A stretch of 64,000 nt of DNA from Hermatobates lingyangjiaoensis (GCA_026182355.1 JAPFBL010000117.1:1231501-1295500); one strand, 5' to 3'; shown: positions 46,550-57,720, numbered from the stretch's first letter. Program-made: numbers and translations. The notes: generated by a model from the sequence alone, not told the origin.

Positions 46550-46768
46550 TCATGACTGGCTGCTAAGAGTATATCTGTCATCCAAACCCTCTGGGTGTTC
46601 AGTGTTGATCAGTTGTTGCAGAATAACTCCTAAGACTACTTTCACCACGTAGTGACTTCCGTGACGGAATTTGTCCTTAATGACCACCTCTTTAAGTTTC
46701 ATCGTTGCTATTTCATTACAACCAAATGCAATTACAAGCATGTCCTCATAATTTGCTGATTTCTTCAC
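46550..46768 (-). CDS. Unrecognised 72-codon open frame, possible exon
   Basis: The - frame encodes NYEDMLVIAFGCNEIA, then MKLKEVVIKDKFRHGSHYVV, then a hydrophobic KVVLGVILQQLIN stretch, and ends in stop. The balanced composition looks more protein-like than other frames here, and an ATTAG acceptor-like site lies just upstream at 46772. No family is recognised, no partner exon is seen and it may be a fragment of an unknown element. Confidence 0.2.
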   Translation of the reverse strand: MKKSANYEDMLVIAFGCNEIATMKLKEVVIKDKFRHGSHYVVKVVLGVILQQLINTEHPEGLDDRYTLSSQS

Positions 46769-47194
46769 TAATCTACATTACACAGTATCACTAGTTTTGA
46801 GCAATGAATTATTCTATAGTTACGTCTTCATATTCTACTATACCGTGAACGAGCTTTTCTGTTACATTGTATCATAGTATGCATTTTTTATTCCGTAGTT
46901 TGTCTAATTTAAGCTTTCAGTTATGAAAACAAACAGTAATTATTGTAGAATATTTTAGTGATTATTATTATATACAAACTAAATTACTGGCTGAACAACA
47001 ATTGCTTGGTAAAATTATTAAAGACAACAGAAGTTTCTTTGCTACATATCACAGTCATTCCAAACACTATATGATGACTCACTGAATCCAGCAAAAAGGT
47101 TTCGATGAAACTGGGAAAATTGATTAAAAGAGTACATAAAAAAGAAAATAAACTATGTATACATATATATATATATGTATGTGTGTACATAAAT

Positions 47195-47395
47195 GATCAA
47201 ACCACAATATGAAACGGGGAAAAAAGACTGAGATCTTTCAACCGTAACAAGCGGTCTTCGTCAGAGTCAAAACCCAACTCTTTTGACAAAACCACCTGTT
47301 GCAGTTGAAAGATTTTAGTCTTTTTTCTCGTTTCATATTGTGGTTTGACCAAATATTGATTGTTTTTTCACGTATTTATGCGAAATCTTGTATGT
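47195..47395. repeat. Snap-back element, family A
   Basis: Arms 47195-47275 and 47280-47350 fold back: GATCAAACCACAATATGAAACG on the left, CGTTTCATATTGTGGTTTGA on the right. The family A tail (TTTTTTCACGTATTTATGCG) follows. The left arm holds an intact hammerhead-like motif, the right arm a degraded one. Confidence 0.75.
47226..47268 (-). ncRNA. Hammerhead-ribozyme-like motif, family A
   Basis: On -: GACT, CTGACGA, extra A, GACCG/CGGTT with loop CTTGTTA, GAA, AGATCT, C, AGTC. Identical to 5662-5704 except the predicted cleavage-site base, which is C here and T there. Both satisfy the H rule. Stem I pairs 4 of 4 and stem II 5 of 5 with one G-T pair. C is the more favourable site base in known hammerheads. 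Confidence 0.65.
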
Positions 47396-47672
47396 ATACA
47401 TAAATATATATTTATGTAAATATAGTTTCAGATACCCATAAACATTTTTGTAGCATAAACCGATGTAGTAACATGAACCTGATGATGGTTTGTGATAGCA
47501 ATAGTTAGCAGTTCTTAGCAATATTAATTAGTATCTTTCTCTAAATTGATCAATGCTCTTCTAATTAACCCAGTTTCAGTACATATTACCTGTAAGTGTG
47601 TGCCTTTGATTTCTCTATGTTTCTTTCTCTACATTGAACTATTGAACTATATATATATATATATATATATAT

Positions 47673-48040
47673 AGCAAACAGCAGAGGTTATTGAGGGTTG
47701 GTCTACACAAACAAACACTTCACTTACGCCAACGTTTCGCTATATTTTTGTAGCATCATCAGGGTTGTACAAATAACAAGATATACGTCCGACAGATAGA
47801 CACAACGAAAACAGTAGTAAATATTACAAAACTGATAAGACAGGTTTTGTCTTAATAACTAACTATAACCTGTCTTGTCAGTTTTGTAATATTTGCTACT
47901 GTTTTCGTTGTGTCTATCTGTCGGACGTATATCTTGTTATTTGTACAACCCTGCTAATGCTATAAAAATATAGCGAAACGTTGGCGTAAGTGAAGTGTTT
48001 GTTTGTGTAGACCAACCCTCAATAACCTCTGCTGTTTGCT
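47673..48040. repeat. Snap-back element, family C, 174-bp arms
   Basis: Left arm 47673-47846 and right arm 47867-48040 are almost perfect inverse copies with a 20-base loop. Each includes CGCCAACGTTTCGC / GCGAAACGTTGGCG and a hammerhead-like motif. (AT)n borders both sides (47648-47672 and 48071-48088). Confidence 0.9.
47727..47768 (-). ncRNA. Hammerhead-like motif, family C
   Basis: On -: CC, CTGATGA, extra T, stem II of 6 bp (GCTACA/TATAGC-type, loop AAAA), GAA, self-complementary ACGT, T, GG. Core intact and stem II strong. Stem I has only 2 clear pairs. The right arm has CTGCTAA in place of the core. Confidence 0.45.
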
Positions 48041-48084
48041 GTTATTTTTTGTGGTCAAAAAAAGGTAGAAATATATATATATAT

Positions 48085-48415
48085 ATATGGACTAATTTAC
48101 CACAATGAAACAAATTTGGAAACAATGATCTAAGGCCTTTCGTCAACACATCGTCAAAGAGCAAGTGAACTAAAAAATAATAAGTACTTGTTAACCTGGT
48201 TGATTGAAGATTCTAGAATTGTTGGTAACCCTGAACGTGTTTAATGATGAAGAAGTCTTCATCTGTTTAATTATTCCGCTAATCAAAACTTCATCTAATT
48301 TATAGAGTACTAGGCTATTGTTCATTAATTTCTCATAAAAGTTATTATTTATTAATTTTTAGTTCACTTGCTCTCTGATGATCTGTTTCAATGTGGTAAA
48401 TTAATCCATCTATTA
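48085..48415. repeat. Snap-back element, family D, decayed
   Basis: Ends pair: GGACTAATTTACCACA on the left, TGTGGTAAATTAATCC on the right. The left arm on - has TTGACGA (C3 changed), extra T, GT/AC stem, GAA, AGGCCT, T, AGA (48128-48162). The right arm has a CTGATGA core and has lost the rest. Confidence 0.55.
48128..48162 (-). ncRNA. Degenerate hammerhead-like motif (family D)
   Basis: Stem I pairs 3 bases (TCT/AGA), the self-complementary AGGCCT is intact and the site base is T. The first core base is T instead of C, which should impair activity. Confidence 0.35.
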
Positions 48416-48469
48416 CATCAAGTGTTATTTTGATTATTATTCATATATATATATATATATATATATAAC

Positions 48470-49495
48470 TTCATGATTAAACATTACAATCGACAATTTG
48501 AATAATCCACACATACAATCTTGAATTATCTGTCGACAGTCATCATGGAAAGAGAAAGAGGAGGCCAAGGATATTCTGTGCTATGGATGGAAACTCATAA
48601 AGTGTTATTGGCCTACCACTTTCTTCCTTACCTAATGTTTGTTGAACGAAACTACAAAAAACATGTGAGAGTCTTTAAACCATTTTTTTTAATTTTATTT
48701 CTGAACTTTTATTTTCCTAAAAAAAAAAAAGAAAAATTGAATATAAATGATTTAAGAGATATCAGAGACAAACTACAACCTTTCAAGAGAAACAAGTGAA
48801 TTTAAAATTTGGGTTTGGTATTTGATACAGGCAGAAATAAGAAAGCTATTTTAAAGGGGTGAAAACATAGGTGAATTCAAAAATTGGAAAACGAGTTTAA
48901 TGATTCTAATGAGTTAATTAACAACAATTTTCTAATGAATTCATTATAAACACTGCTAAGAGTTAGATTTCAGAAGTATGAATGAAATTACAGGTTAATT
49001 TTGCCATAAAATATTCCGATTGGATTAGTAGATCATTAAATTTGAATGTTAAACCACACCAATATTCCCTAGTTAGAGGTGAACAAGCAGTCTATTATTT
49101 AGTATACTAATAAGATATTTATGAAATATTAATGCTATTGAGAAATATTGTTGAGCAATTTTTAAAAAAAATTCAACAAACCACACTCTGTAGACCATAA
49201 CAATGATTTGGTCACTACTATTAATTAAACCGTCATTAAAATTCATTTATAGTCACCTTAAATTGTGTTACGATACAAATAACGTTGTTATTCACAACCA
49301 AATGTACTGGTCCTCTTAGTGTTGTATGGTACTTGTGGGAGTGTTCAATAAAAGGTAAGTTTGATACCAACTAGCCTAACAGTCGCATAGATGATGTCCA
49401 GTTAACATTATTTCCGGATAAAGATATTTGTAATGAACGTTTAGCAGTACCATTTTCTAATAAAACTTATGATATATAACAAATATAAATCAACC
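48470..49495. other. AT-rich sequence with one unrecognised frame
   Basis: A 92-codon + frame (48521-48799) contains MERERGGQGYSVLWMETHK and a hydrophobic-lysine tail encoded by an A/T-rich run. No family is recognised. The rest is non-coding. Confidence 0.35.
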
Positions 49496-49547
49496 AAATA
49501 TATATATATATATTCAGGTAACTCACCAAAAATAATTGAAGATAATA

Positions 49548-49583
49548 GCTCAGAGGCCTTTCGTTTTCACGTCGTCAGAGAGC
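49548..49583 (-). ncRNA. Hammerhead-ribozyme-like motif, family D, linked to GIY-YIG ORF
   Basis: On -, downstream of the endonuclease: GCTCT, CTGACGA, extra C, GT/AC stem with loop GAAA, GAA, self-complementary AGGCCT, C, TGAGC. Stem I pairs 4 of 5 (the base pair next to the core is T-T). Core intact. Position in the 3' terminal repeat of a Penelope-like element is where such ribozymes are known to lie. Confidence 0.55.
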
Positions 49584-49769
49584 AAGTGAATACAAGTTGT
49601 TGACAGGTTATGGATTTTGATTTAAAGTAGGATGAAGATTGGCATCATTGACCGAATTTTTCCCTATTACATTACAAATAGTTGATTTGTTTAACGATTC
49701 CTTCAATTAGAAATGTATGCAATTTGAAAAGGCCTAGACTAGTGTTGACTAAGCTCTTAAAAAAGCCTT

Positions 49770-50225
49770 TTATGAGGGTGCTTTCAACAATGTTTCTTCT
49801 TCTTTCATATGACATAATTCTTCCCAGTTTATTAAGTGATTTGTTTCTCTAATGTGTAGGAACAAGGCACTTTTATCGTCCTGTCTTCTAACAGAACACT
49901 GATGTTGCTTAATCCTTGTATTAATTCCTTTTCTTGCCTGTCTAATATAAGCCAACTCGCAATCCTCCTTGCAAGAAATTCTGTATATACAACAGTTTTT
50001 TCGGCTTCTCTTAGAGTTATGGACAAGTCTATTTGACCAATTATCACCACTATTAACTATAAGTAAGATATCTAACTTCTTCAAAAAGTATGGTTTGTCT
50101 TTTAAACATGGGCTATAGGGAATTATTAGCAAATTCCTACTTGAAAAACGTTCCTCACTTTCAGATGACATCAAAGATTGTTTGGCTTTTTTCATAACGT
50201 TACGAATTAACTTTTTTGGATACAT
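49770..50225 (-). pseudogene. Penelope-like GIY-YIG endonuclease, largely open
   Basis: A 151-codon - frame. Residues 30-75: RNLLIIPYSPCLKDKPYF, then KKLDILLIVNSGDNWSNRLV, the linker pattern (PY...LS.KL..ILK....I......N....LLV). From about residue 80: NCCIYRISC, CELAYIR, RIKQHQCSVR, H..ETNHLINW. This is the GIY-YIG fold with the first motif as CIY and YIG changed to YIR, the conserved Arg and His regions and the H..NH.I.W end. Loss of the motif Gly suggests no activity. The Met at 50225 is unlikely to be the true start. A second - frame (49832-50050) is a shadow. Confidence 0.75.
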
Positions 50226-50615
50226 TAGAGACGTTGAAATTTTGTAAATATATTAAATTTCTTCTTCTAAAAATGGTTCACTCCAAATCTTAAAAGCTCT
50301 CAAGAACATAATATTGAAAACAGATTTTTTGACACTGAAGGGATGTGCAGAGAAGAAATGAACATAAGAAGATACATTTGTAGATTTTCTGTAAATCTAT
50401 AACGTTAATTGTTGAAAGCGCCCTCATGAACGGCTTTTCTTAGAGCTTAGTCAACACTAGTCCAGGACTTTTCAAATTGGATGAATTTCTAATTGAAGGA
50501 AATTAAGGCAAATAAGACTACTTCTAATATAATAGGGAAAAATACTGTCAATGATGCCAATCTTCCTTCTACTTTAAATCAAAGTCCATAACCTCTCAAC
50601 AACTTCTATTCACTT

Positions 50616-50650
50616 GCTCTCTGACGACGTGAAAACGAAAGGCCTTAAAA
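50616..50650 (+). ncRNA. Hammerhead-like motif, family D, second arm
   Basis: GCTCT, CTGACGA, C, GTGAAAAC, GAA, AGGCCT, T, then AAAACG in place of AGAGC. The core, stem II and stem III position are intact. The 3' strand of stem I has been replaced. Confidence 0.45.
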
Positions 50651-50694
50651 CGATTATCTTCAATTATTTGTGGTGACTTACCTAAATATTATAC

Positions 50695-51005
50695 AGTTTA
50701 TTGAAATATATATAGATATATAGAAATATATAATATAGAATAAAATCTATAAAGTATATATGAACAATATATTTACCTTCTTAATAAGAATGAATCTCTT
50801 ATGGTCTATACGACTGACTGGCGTTTACTGCCTCAGGTAGTTAACATACTTAGTTGTAAAGTATATTACCTATTCGGTAATTATGATGATAAATCTCTAC
50901 AAGTATTTAACGCATTGTAAATGTTTATCTTATTTTAATATATATTATTTATTATAATTCAGTACATTACACATACTGTAAATATAAAACCTTTTATGTA
51001 AAACT
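50695..51005. other. AT-rich sequence, no gene seen
   Basis: No coding or RNA signal is recognised. Confidence 0.4.
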
Positions 51006-51009
51006 GAAA

Positions 51010-51670
51010 AAATGGAAAAAATCAGTACTAACTGAAAAAAGCTCCAGCCATGGTTTTTTACATTGTCAAACTTATCTTTTACACTAATTTTTTACAAATA
51101 AGAAACTGTTATTTTTTGGTTTGTAATGATGTATTTTTTCTTTTTTATATTTTGGTATTTGATTATATAAGACTTAGCTACTATTTTATTCATTTAGTTA
51201 CCGGAACGGTAAATTATATAAAACTACATTTTTTAAATTGTATGTTATCTAATAAGTATTTTATTGTTAAAATCAGTTTCACAAATCTGTAAAACATAAT
51301 CTAGCCCAAGTGAAAAAAAGCCCTGCTCAGCCATGGTTTCTTTGCAGTTTGTGCAAATGCTTATACTACACTAATTTTTTAAACATATCAGAAACTGTAT
51401 CATTTTCTTGGGTTTTGAATGATATTTTTTCTTCGGAGTGATTTATATTTTGCGTTATTTTTGATTGATACGTAGTAGCATAGCGACTATTAGTAGTTTC
51501 ATTTAGTTAGAACTGGTAAGAATTATATAAAAGCAGTTACATTTTTTTTTAAATTAATGTGATGCTGTTATGGCTAGCAATATGTCATTAACTTATTTTA
51601 AAACTCTGTTTTCCACTAAAGTTGTAAAACATACAATCTGCAAGTTGATTAATTTTCTGAAAGATGCCTG
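51010..51670 (+). repeat. Diverged tandem duplication, units of about 300 bp
   Basis: Two long units (51010-51300 and 51301-51650) share an ordered series: GAAAAAAGC..C..CAGCCATGG, ACACTAATTTTTTA, AGAAACTGT, ATTTTTTCTT, TTCATTTAGTTA, AATTATATAAAA, TGTAAAACATA. A third partial unit may start at 51655. The 80-codon frame at 51050-51292 is not conserved in the second unit. Confidence 0.65.
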
Positions 51671-51679
51671 CTCGAGCTG

Positions 51680-52065
51680 TAGTAATTTATAGGTGTTGGT
51701 TATTGGATATTTTTGTGGACTAGGGTTGCCCTACTAACAAGCCAGCACTAAAGCCATATTTATTACGGGCCAAAGAACTAAACAACTGCCAAGTGAACCC
51801 GCCCCATTTCCGTTCTAATTCATATGTCCTCTTCCTTTTTATTTCCAACTCGGCTAGCGACAAATACCGCTCTCCGTTATTTTAGCGGAAATGCGACTAT
51901 TTTTCAGCTTTATTGCTTGGGTGTGTGTGAGTTTATTTGTTTGTGTGAAGCAGTGTGCGTATGAGTGAAGCAATAAAAACTGCCCAATGGATCTGTGATG
52001 GAGAATATGGATACTTTATTATGTTTTTTTGCAAACTCTTCTTTCACTAATGGCGGAGGTCATTC
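51680..52065. other. GC-richer stretch, unidentified
   Basis: Higher GC than its surroundings, with words such as CCCGCCCCATTTCCG and GGCTAGCGAC. No open frame is recognised. It could be an exon-free promoter region or a transposon fragment. Confidence 0.3.
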
Positions 52066-52393
52066 CCGTCTAAAGAGTCAATAGACAGTTCAAAACAAAA
52101 CATTTTTCAATGAATAATGGCATAATCTAGACGAGTTCTTTTCCTTATCTCATTGTAAATACTCTTAGTAATCATTCGGTAGTCATCACTGGTATCTAAT
52201 AAATATTAGTTTCGATATCTTCCGTCTAGCATTATAATTACTGTACCCATAATCCTAATATTACTATATAAACATTTGTCAATTTATTAATCATTAGATT
52301 CTGTTTCCCAATCTTTTATAACTTGCTTTTATTTATATAATAGTAATTTTTAAATCATTAGTTGTGCAATCCGTAATTGTGTGGTATTTACTC

Positions 52394-52474
52394 ATTCTGA
52401 GGTAAAATGGATAAACCAACAAAAGTCTCATTTGTGTGGAGACTTTTGTTGGTTTATCCATTTTATCTCAGAAT
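52394..52474. repeat. 36-bp hairpin with 9-base loop
   Basis: ATTCTGAGGTAAAATGGATA.. (52394-52429) pairs with 52439-52474 over 36 positions, with one G-T type difference and a 9-base loop. The size fits a precursor-microRNA-like hairpin, although such near-perfect pairing is also typical of a young foldback or miniature element. Confidence 0.85.
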
Positions 52475-52741
52475 AGTAATTTTATAATTCCTACCAGTTC
52501 TAATAGAAACCAAAGGTTAACGCGAAGAGAAGTTTCTTCATAAAGCCTAAACTACATAAAAGGAATGAAAGGTCTGTTTTTGCTTACGAAATTGAATGAA
52601 GAGTCCATCTATTGAAGGGATATTCAATGATTTACTATTACACACGAATAAAAAACATGTTGAGTTGGCCAAAGGTGATATTTCTTTGGCTACAACCTAC
52701 TTATTCTAATGTTTTTTGAAAAATTGTTAGCCTATTAAAGC

Positions 52742-53085
52742 TTATTTCTTTTTTTTTCCATTGAGAGTGATTACAGCACTGCGTCCAACGAAATATTGTA
52801 TTTCCCTCCATCTGTACTACAGTACCCCAGTTAGCTTCAGCACCTCCAAGAAACTCAGCACTTTTTCTGGGTCCAACGGTAAAAGTTCTTGTCTAGTTTT
52901 GTTGAGTGTCCCGAAGTACCTGCCTCTGTGTAGCAAAGTGGCTTGACAGTGAGCCCGCAGGTACAACGGTGTCTCTCCCTCTTTCTTTCAATATTTGCAA
53001 AAAACATCATTGACAATGCCCATTCTTTCTCAGATGGTCATTAATTTTACAGTGACCCGTTAGAAACCTGGTTAAAATCCTTAGA
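52742..53085 (-). pseudogene. R1/LOA-type LINE C-terminal remnant
   Basis: On -: LTGHCKINDHLRK (family FLTGHC.LN.HL), then a decayed Cys-rich motif, HCQATLLHRGRYFGTLNKTR, ELLPLDPEKVLSFLEVLKLT, and a stop at 52817-52819. It is the same family as 10850-11475, with shared 3' UTR words (GTAGTACAG, GACGCAGTG). The + strand frame at 52761-52946 is a shadow. Confidence 0.65.
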
Positions 53086-53219
53086 GTATTCCTGATTCTA
53101 TCCGTACATTACAAGGTTTACCTATTTTCAAACTTATTGAGAAGTATCTTTGATTGTCTGTATCCTTGAAAAGAATCCCAGTATAAAAGCCTCAAAATAA
53201 TTATAAATATATCATTAAG

Positions 53220-53546
53220 AAGTTTACATTACAAATTTACTTTAAACATTCCTTTCAAAATAAAATACAGATACACCAGAAAAACGAATATAAAGTGCAT
53301 GAACATTTTAACTAACTAGAACACCAAGCCAATGAGAACTTTGAGCTTGTTTCTTTGCAATCAGACAGTCCCATCTGGGAGTAATCAGAGACAATTACAC
53401 CCGGAGTGTGTTGCTTATGCCTAGTTTATTACGATATTTTGTTTTGGTATGCAAACTATATTTCTAAACTGTATTCCTAACGCCACCCGGTACCAATTGG
53501 TCTACGGACCGGCACTGGTCCGCTGCCCACCGGTTGGGGACCACTG
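53220..53546. mobile_element. hAT-like miniature element terminus
   Basis: The right end, read on -, begins CAGTGGTCCCCAACCGG and continues through a GC-rich block (GGACCAGTGCCGGTCC). This is the style of Tip100-like hAT elements. Inside, GATTACTCCCAGATGGGAC also resembles them. The left terminal repeat is not identified, so the start is approximate. Confidence 0.45.
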
Positions 53547-53549
53547 GTT

Positions 53550-56500
53550 TAGTGCACGAATTTTGAAGGCCTGGAGACAAAGTTAGTAAGGAATTCCCAT
53601 ACCAAAGTTAAGTATTTTTGGTTGTTCGTACGGTCTTAATTTGACATTTTTTTATTGGAATATCAAGCACACTACATTGCAGGGTGTCACAATCAAGTGA
53701 CAGGCTAGTCGCAAGGACCACGGCTCATCAGTTCTTTGAAAAAGTGGACATTAGGAGGAATGTGGCAATTGTAGAGGCATATGACAGCAAAGTGTTCAGA
53801 TGTGGCTTTCTCCTTTCTTAAACCGAAAACACACTAAGTATACAACTGACAAAATAAATACAAGACAGATGATTTAAAAAATCATATTTACAAAACAAAA
53901 ACAAGTATTCCAGATAAATGAGCAAAATTCAAAAGCCAATTTTTTGTGTTCATTAGGGACACCCTGCTCTTCATCCCAATGATGAAATTACATCAGAATG
54001 GATATAGTTAACCAATTATTGGTATAGAAGAAGCTAACAATTCAGATTTCTCCAACTCTTTTATGCTTAGCTTGCATTTTAAATGAGGCTTCAAACTTTT
54101 TATTCTTCCTTGAACAGACTTTATCAAAACAGCAGTGGAGTAATTCTCAGTACACTGTTCACACAACTTGAGGTAATTGGTTCAACTTCAAACCAATTTT
54201 GTAGCAAATAGTTTAGGAGATAAACAATCTGTTTAAATATATTGAAGTTCTTTTTTTGCAAATTCACACTAAAAGTTTTGTTGGTTCAGTATAATTTTGT
54301 GATATTTTTTTTGAAAAAAAAAACAGCTCCGATTCATATCATACTCGTGTTACAAATATTGCTGAATATTCATTGCAGTGATATTTCTCATTAATCGCAT
54401 TCCACAAGTCCAGCATCAAGATTCTAGCCAGGATAGTATTTTTTTCACTCATTGCAGTGAAAGATTACTACACTGGGTGTTTCAAACGTGTACAAAATAA
54501 TGTTCATTAGTCTCAATCAATGCCAGCCGACGCCTTGGCAATAAACTCGATCTCTTTGTTTCAACTCTAAGACTGGAAAGTCTGACATTAGATACATGTT
54601 TATTGCTCTCTTGAACGACTATTTCCAACTGTCGATATTTTACACTAATCCTAACCATTTTTCACTCTTCCTGTCAGTAAGTAGTAGAGTACAATATTTG
54701 TCATGGAGTAAAAGACGACAGGCAATAGTGTTTGACACAATATTTTCATAACTTTTGTTTTTAATAATAATGTCCACTAGTATAATTTTATTTCATTTTC
54801 TTTTCATGAGTCCCTGACAATTATAGACAGAAGAATGTCATTTTTTTTATATATAAAGAATAAATGATTGTAGTGAACCCCGTCATTATACGATATCATA
54901 AATTCGCTATTGAAATCGTAGAAAATGTTGTATTTGCCAGTTATGAAGTCAACATAAAGCCATTAATCACGTTTTATTCGTTTAAGAAGGCAACTTATTA
55001 TCTAGCTATGTAATCATTGGTATTTAATTTTATAGAGTTGCAAAGGTAATAAGAATTGCAGTGATTTTCTTCCTATTCAATTAGCAGGAAATAATCATAA
55101 CAAAATTTACTACTATTTCTAAGAATAATGAATATTTTTGAGATTAGTACTGTTCTTCTTATTGTTTAACACAATTCTTAATAATAAGACGCTATTGCAT
55201 CTCAATAATGTGGTTTAAACTAGTGTCTCTAATGACTGCAGACATTCATGTATTTTAAAAACTAAGCGAATTGAAGAATATTACCAAAACTGTCGTAATA
55301 ATCAACCAGATTGTTATTTTCTTCATATACCAAGCAATATGTACCATTACCGTTATATTTGTTTTAGTTTACCACGCTACATTGACAGTATTTTCACTGT
55401 TTCATCGTAAAAATTGTTTTGTTTCTAGCACAAAATGTGAAAGTCAGTAAATGGCCTGATATATGGATTTTTTTTTTGCTGCTCTATTTTTCTTTTTCTG
55501 CTAACCATTTGTTGACTGAACATTTTGAATATGGTAGATCCTACTCAACGGCATATTACTTACATCTCTTGCATACTTACAGTGATCCTACAAGAGTGAT
55601 GTGAACATTACAACTTCTGCCAACTGAGTTAAGAATTTTGAAAACAATTTTATGGTTCCTAAGAATGCAGAAGGTTATTCTTTGAGTGGAGGTAGAGATC
55701 GAGATAACATAAGACGAAACAGTATGTGGTAGTTACTTTTGCAATCTGGGTATTTTATTTTTTCCCCAATTTATATTTCTTCCTGTGGAGACGTAATTTT
55801 TGAAATTCTCCAATCTGCGGTAGTTTTGGTTGTGATGAGGAAGCATGTACACATTTTTTGAATACATGTAATCACTAAAGTGGAGTTGTATCACTGTCGT
55901 CGTATCTTACATGCATGAAAAACTTGAACAACAACAATATAATTGACAGTAGCATAAAATACCCCATCAATAACAGTAGCATTAGATATATAAACAAGTT
56001 GAATACGGTATTCTAAAAAATCCGATGCCAGAGTTGAAAAATCTAAAATATACAAATACAATCATTAGTATAATGGATCCATTTGGGGCAAAAGTGTTAC
56101 GACATGACATGACATGTATATACACTGTTTGTATCGTTCTATCTGAGAGAATTGTTAGTATATGAAAAAAAAAATTATAAAATTTTGTAACATATATCCC
56201 GATATGAAATGATAAGATATTCGTCGGCGGAGAGACATTATTGAAACAGACAAATATATTATGGTAAAATATCATATATGGAGGCAGGAAAACCGTTTTG
56301 TAGACAAATATCTGAGAATAACTAACACAATCATTATGGGAACTATTAAGTTTTGGTGAAGGTATTGAGCAGCGAGTCTGTTGTATAATTTGAACAAAAA
56401 ATTGAACATGATGATATCAAGCCACCAATTTTAATACTTAAAATGCATTGTCTGCCTTAAGATTGCCATAATTTATTAATAGTAGACATGAATAGGAAAC

Positions 56501-57686
56501 AGAAGAGGGAGAAGAAGACTGACAAATGAGTCATGTTTACGATGCTCAAACAATTTAAAAGGCCTTCAGTACACTAAAAGGTTAGCATTATGCCTTACAA
56601 TAATTGCTTTCTTCTTTTACTACTGATTAATAGTACTAAAAAGGGTAATGATGGTATTGCCACAACTTATGATTTTTGAATGTTCTCACTGGTGATTTCT
56701 GTTTTATTGATGTAAATATGCATTGGGAGAGACAACACAGAGAAATTTTTTGCCAAACAAACACCGGCTGGCCCCCATCAACACCTGTTTTGTTGAATTA
56801 TATTTTTTTTCATGAATCCTCCCAATGACAAACAATATCTTGCAATAGTATAAAAACCTGCGCTAGCTTACTTATACACTTATTTATACACACAAATGAC
56901 AATAATCTGCAGAACTAAAGTAATGCAAATTATGGCAATAATATCTTCCAATAATCAAGAAATAATTTTCATTAAAATACTATGCATTCATGGAACGCCG
57001 AGAAAAAATATAGACTGACATTAAATGTAAGAGGACTTCTTGGTATATACTACGACGAAGTAAATAAGCTATCAAAACTTTATTGAAATTTTCTACCATA
57101 TATCTCATTCACCGTAGAAAATACAGCAAGAAACACTAGATGTTCAGAAAAATTGAGTGTATACTCCTAGAGTTGAGATCAAATTATTTAATATACTAAA
57201 AAACACATTGCAATAAATAAAGTTTTGTTGATGATCTTCGCAATTATGTTAATCTATCATTACCTGTCTCTTGAAGCATGCATCATGTATGAGAAATGCA
57301 ATATAGGATATATTACCAATTATAATAAAAAAAAAATTTGTATTTATTACCGATATTTTTAACAAATAGGTTGAGTTATTCCGATTGAGATAAGCTCTAA
57401 TAAGAGTGTCACCAAAGCGTTTCATGACTATTTCAAATGTATGAAATAAAGCCAGATAAGTATACGCTGATGTTGATAGAAAGTTTTTAACAAAATTTTT
57501 AATTAGCTTTGTGAAAAAAATAGTATAATTGAATACATAACACTTTTACTACTAAGGCACCAATTCAGAGGAAAAATATTTATACAATGATCCCTTAAGA
57601 GTTCATAAGATTTTTTGATTTCCTTATGAATTCATTTTTCATAAGAAATTCTTTATTATATTCTTTATATTCATTATATTATTCAG

Positions 57687-57720
<34 letters not shown>

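Larger units (their letters stand above)
49505..50690. mobile_element. Penelope-like element fragment, family D, inverted termini
   Basis: Inverted arms (about 49510-49795 and 50405-50680) enclose a - strand GIY-YIG endonuclease remnant. Each arm carries a family D hammerhead-like motif. The arms include the end of the coding region, so the right arm is an inverted copy of the element's 3' end. This arrangement is typical of Penelope-like insertions. (TA)n lies at the left border (49497-49513). Confidence 0.75.
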
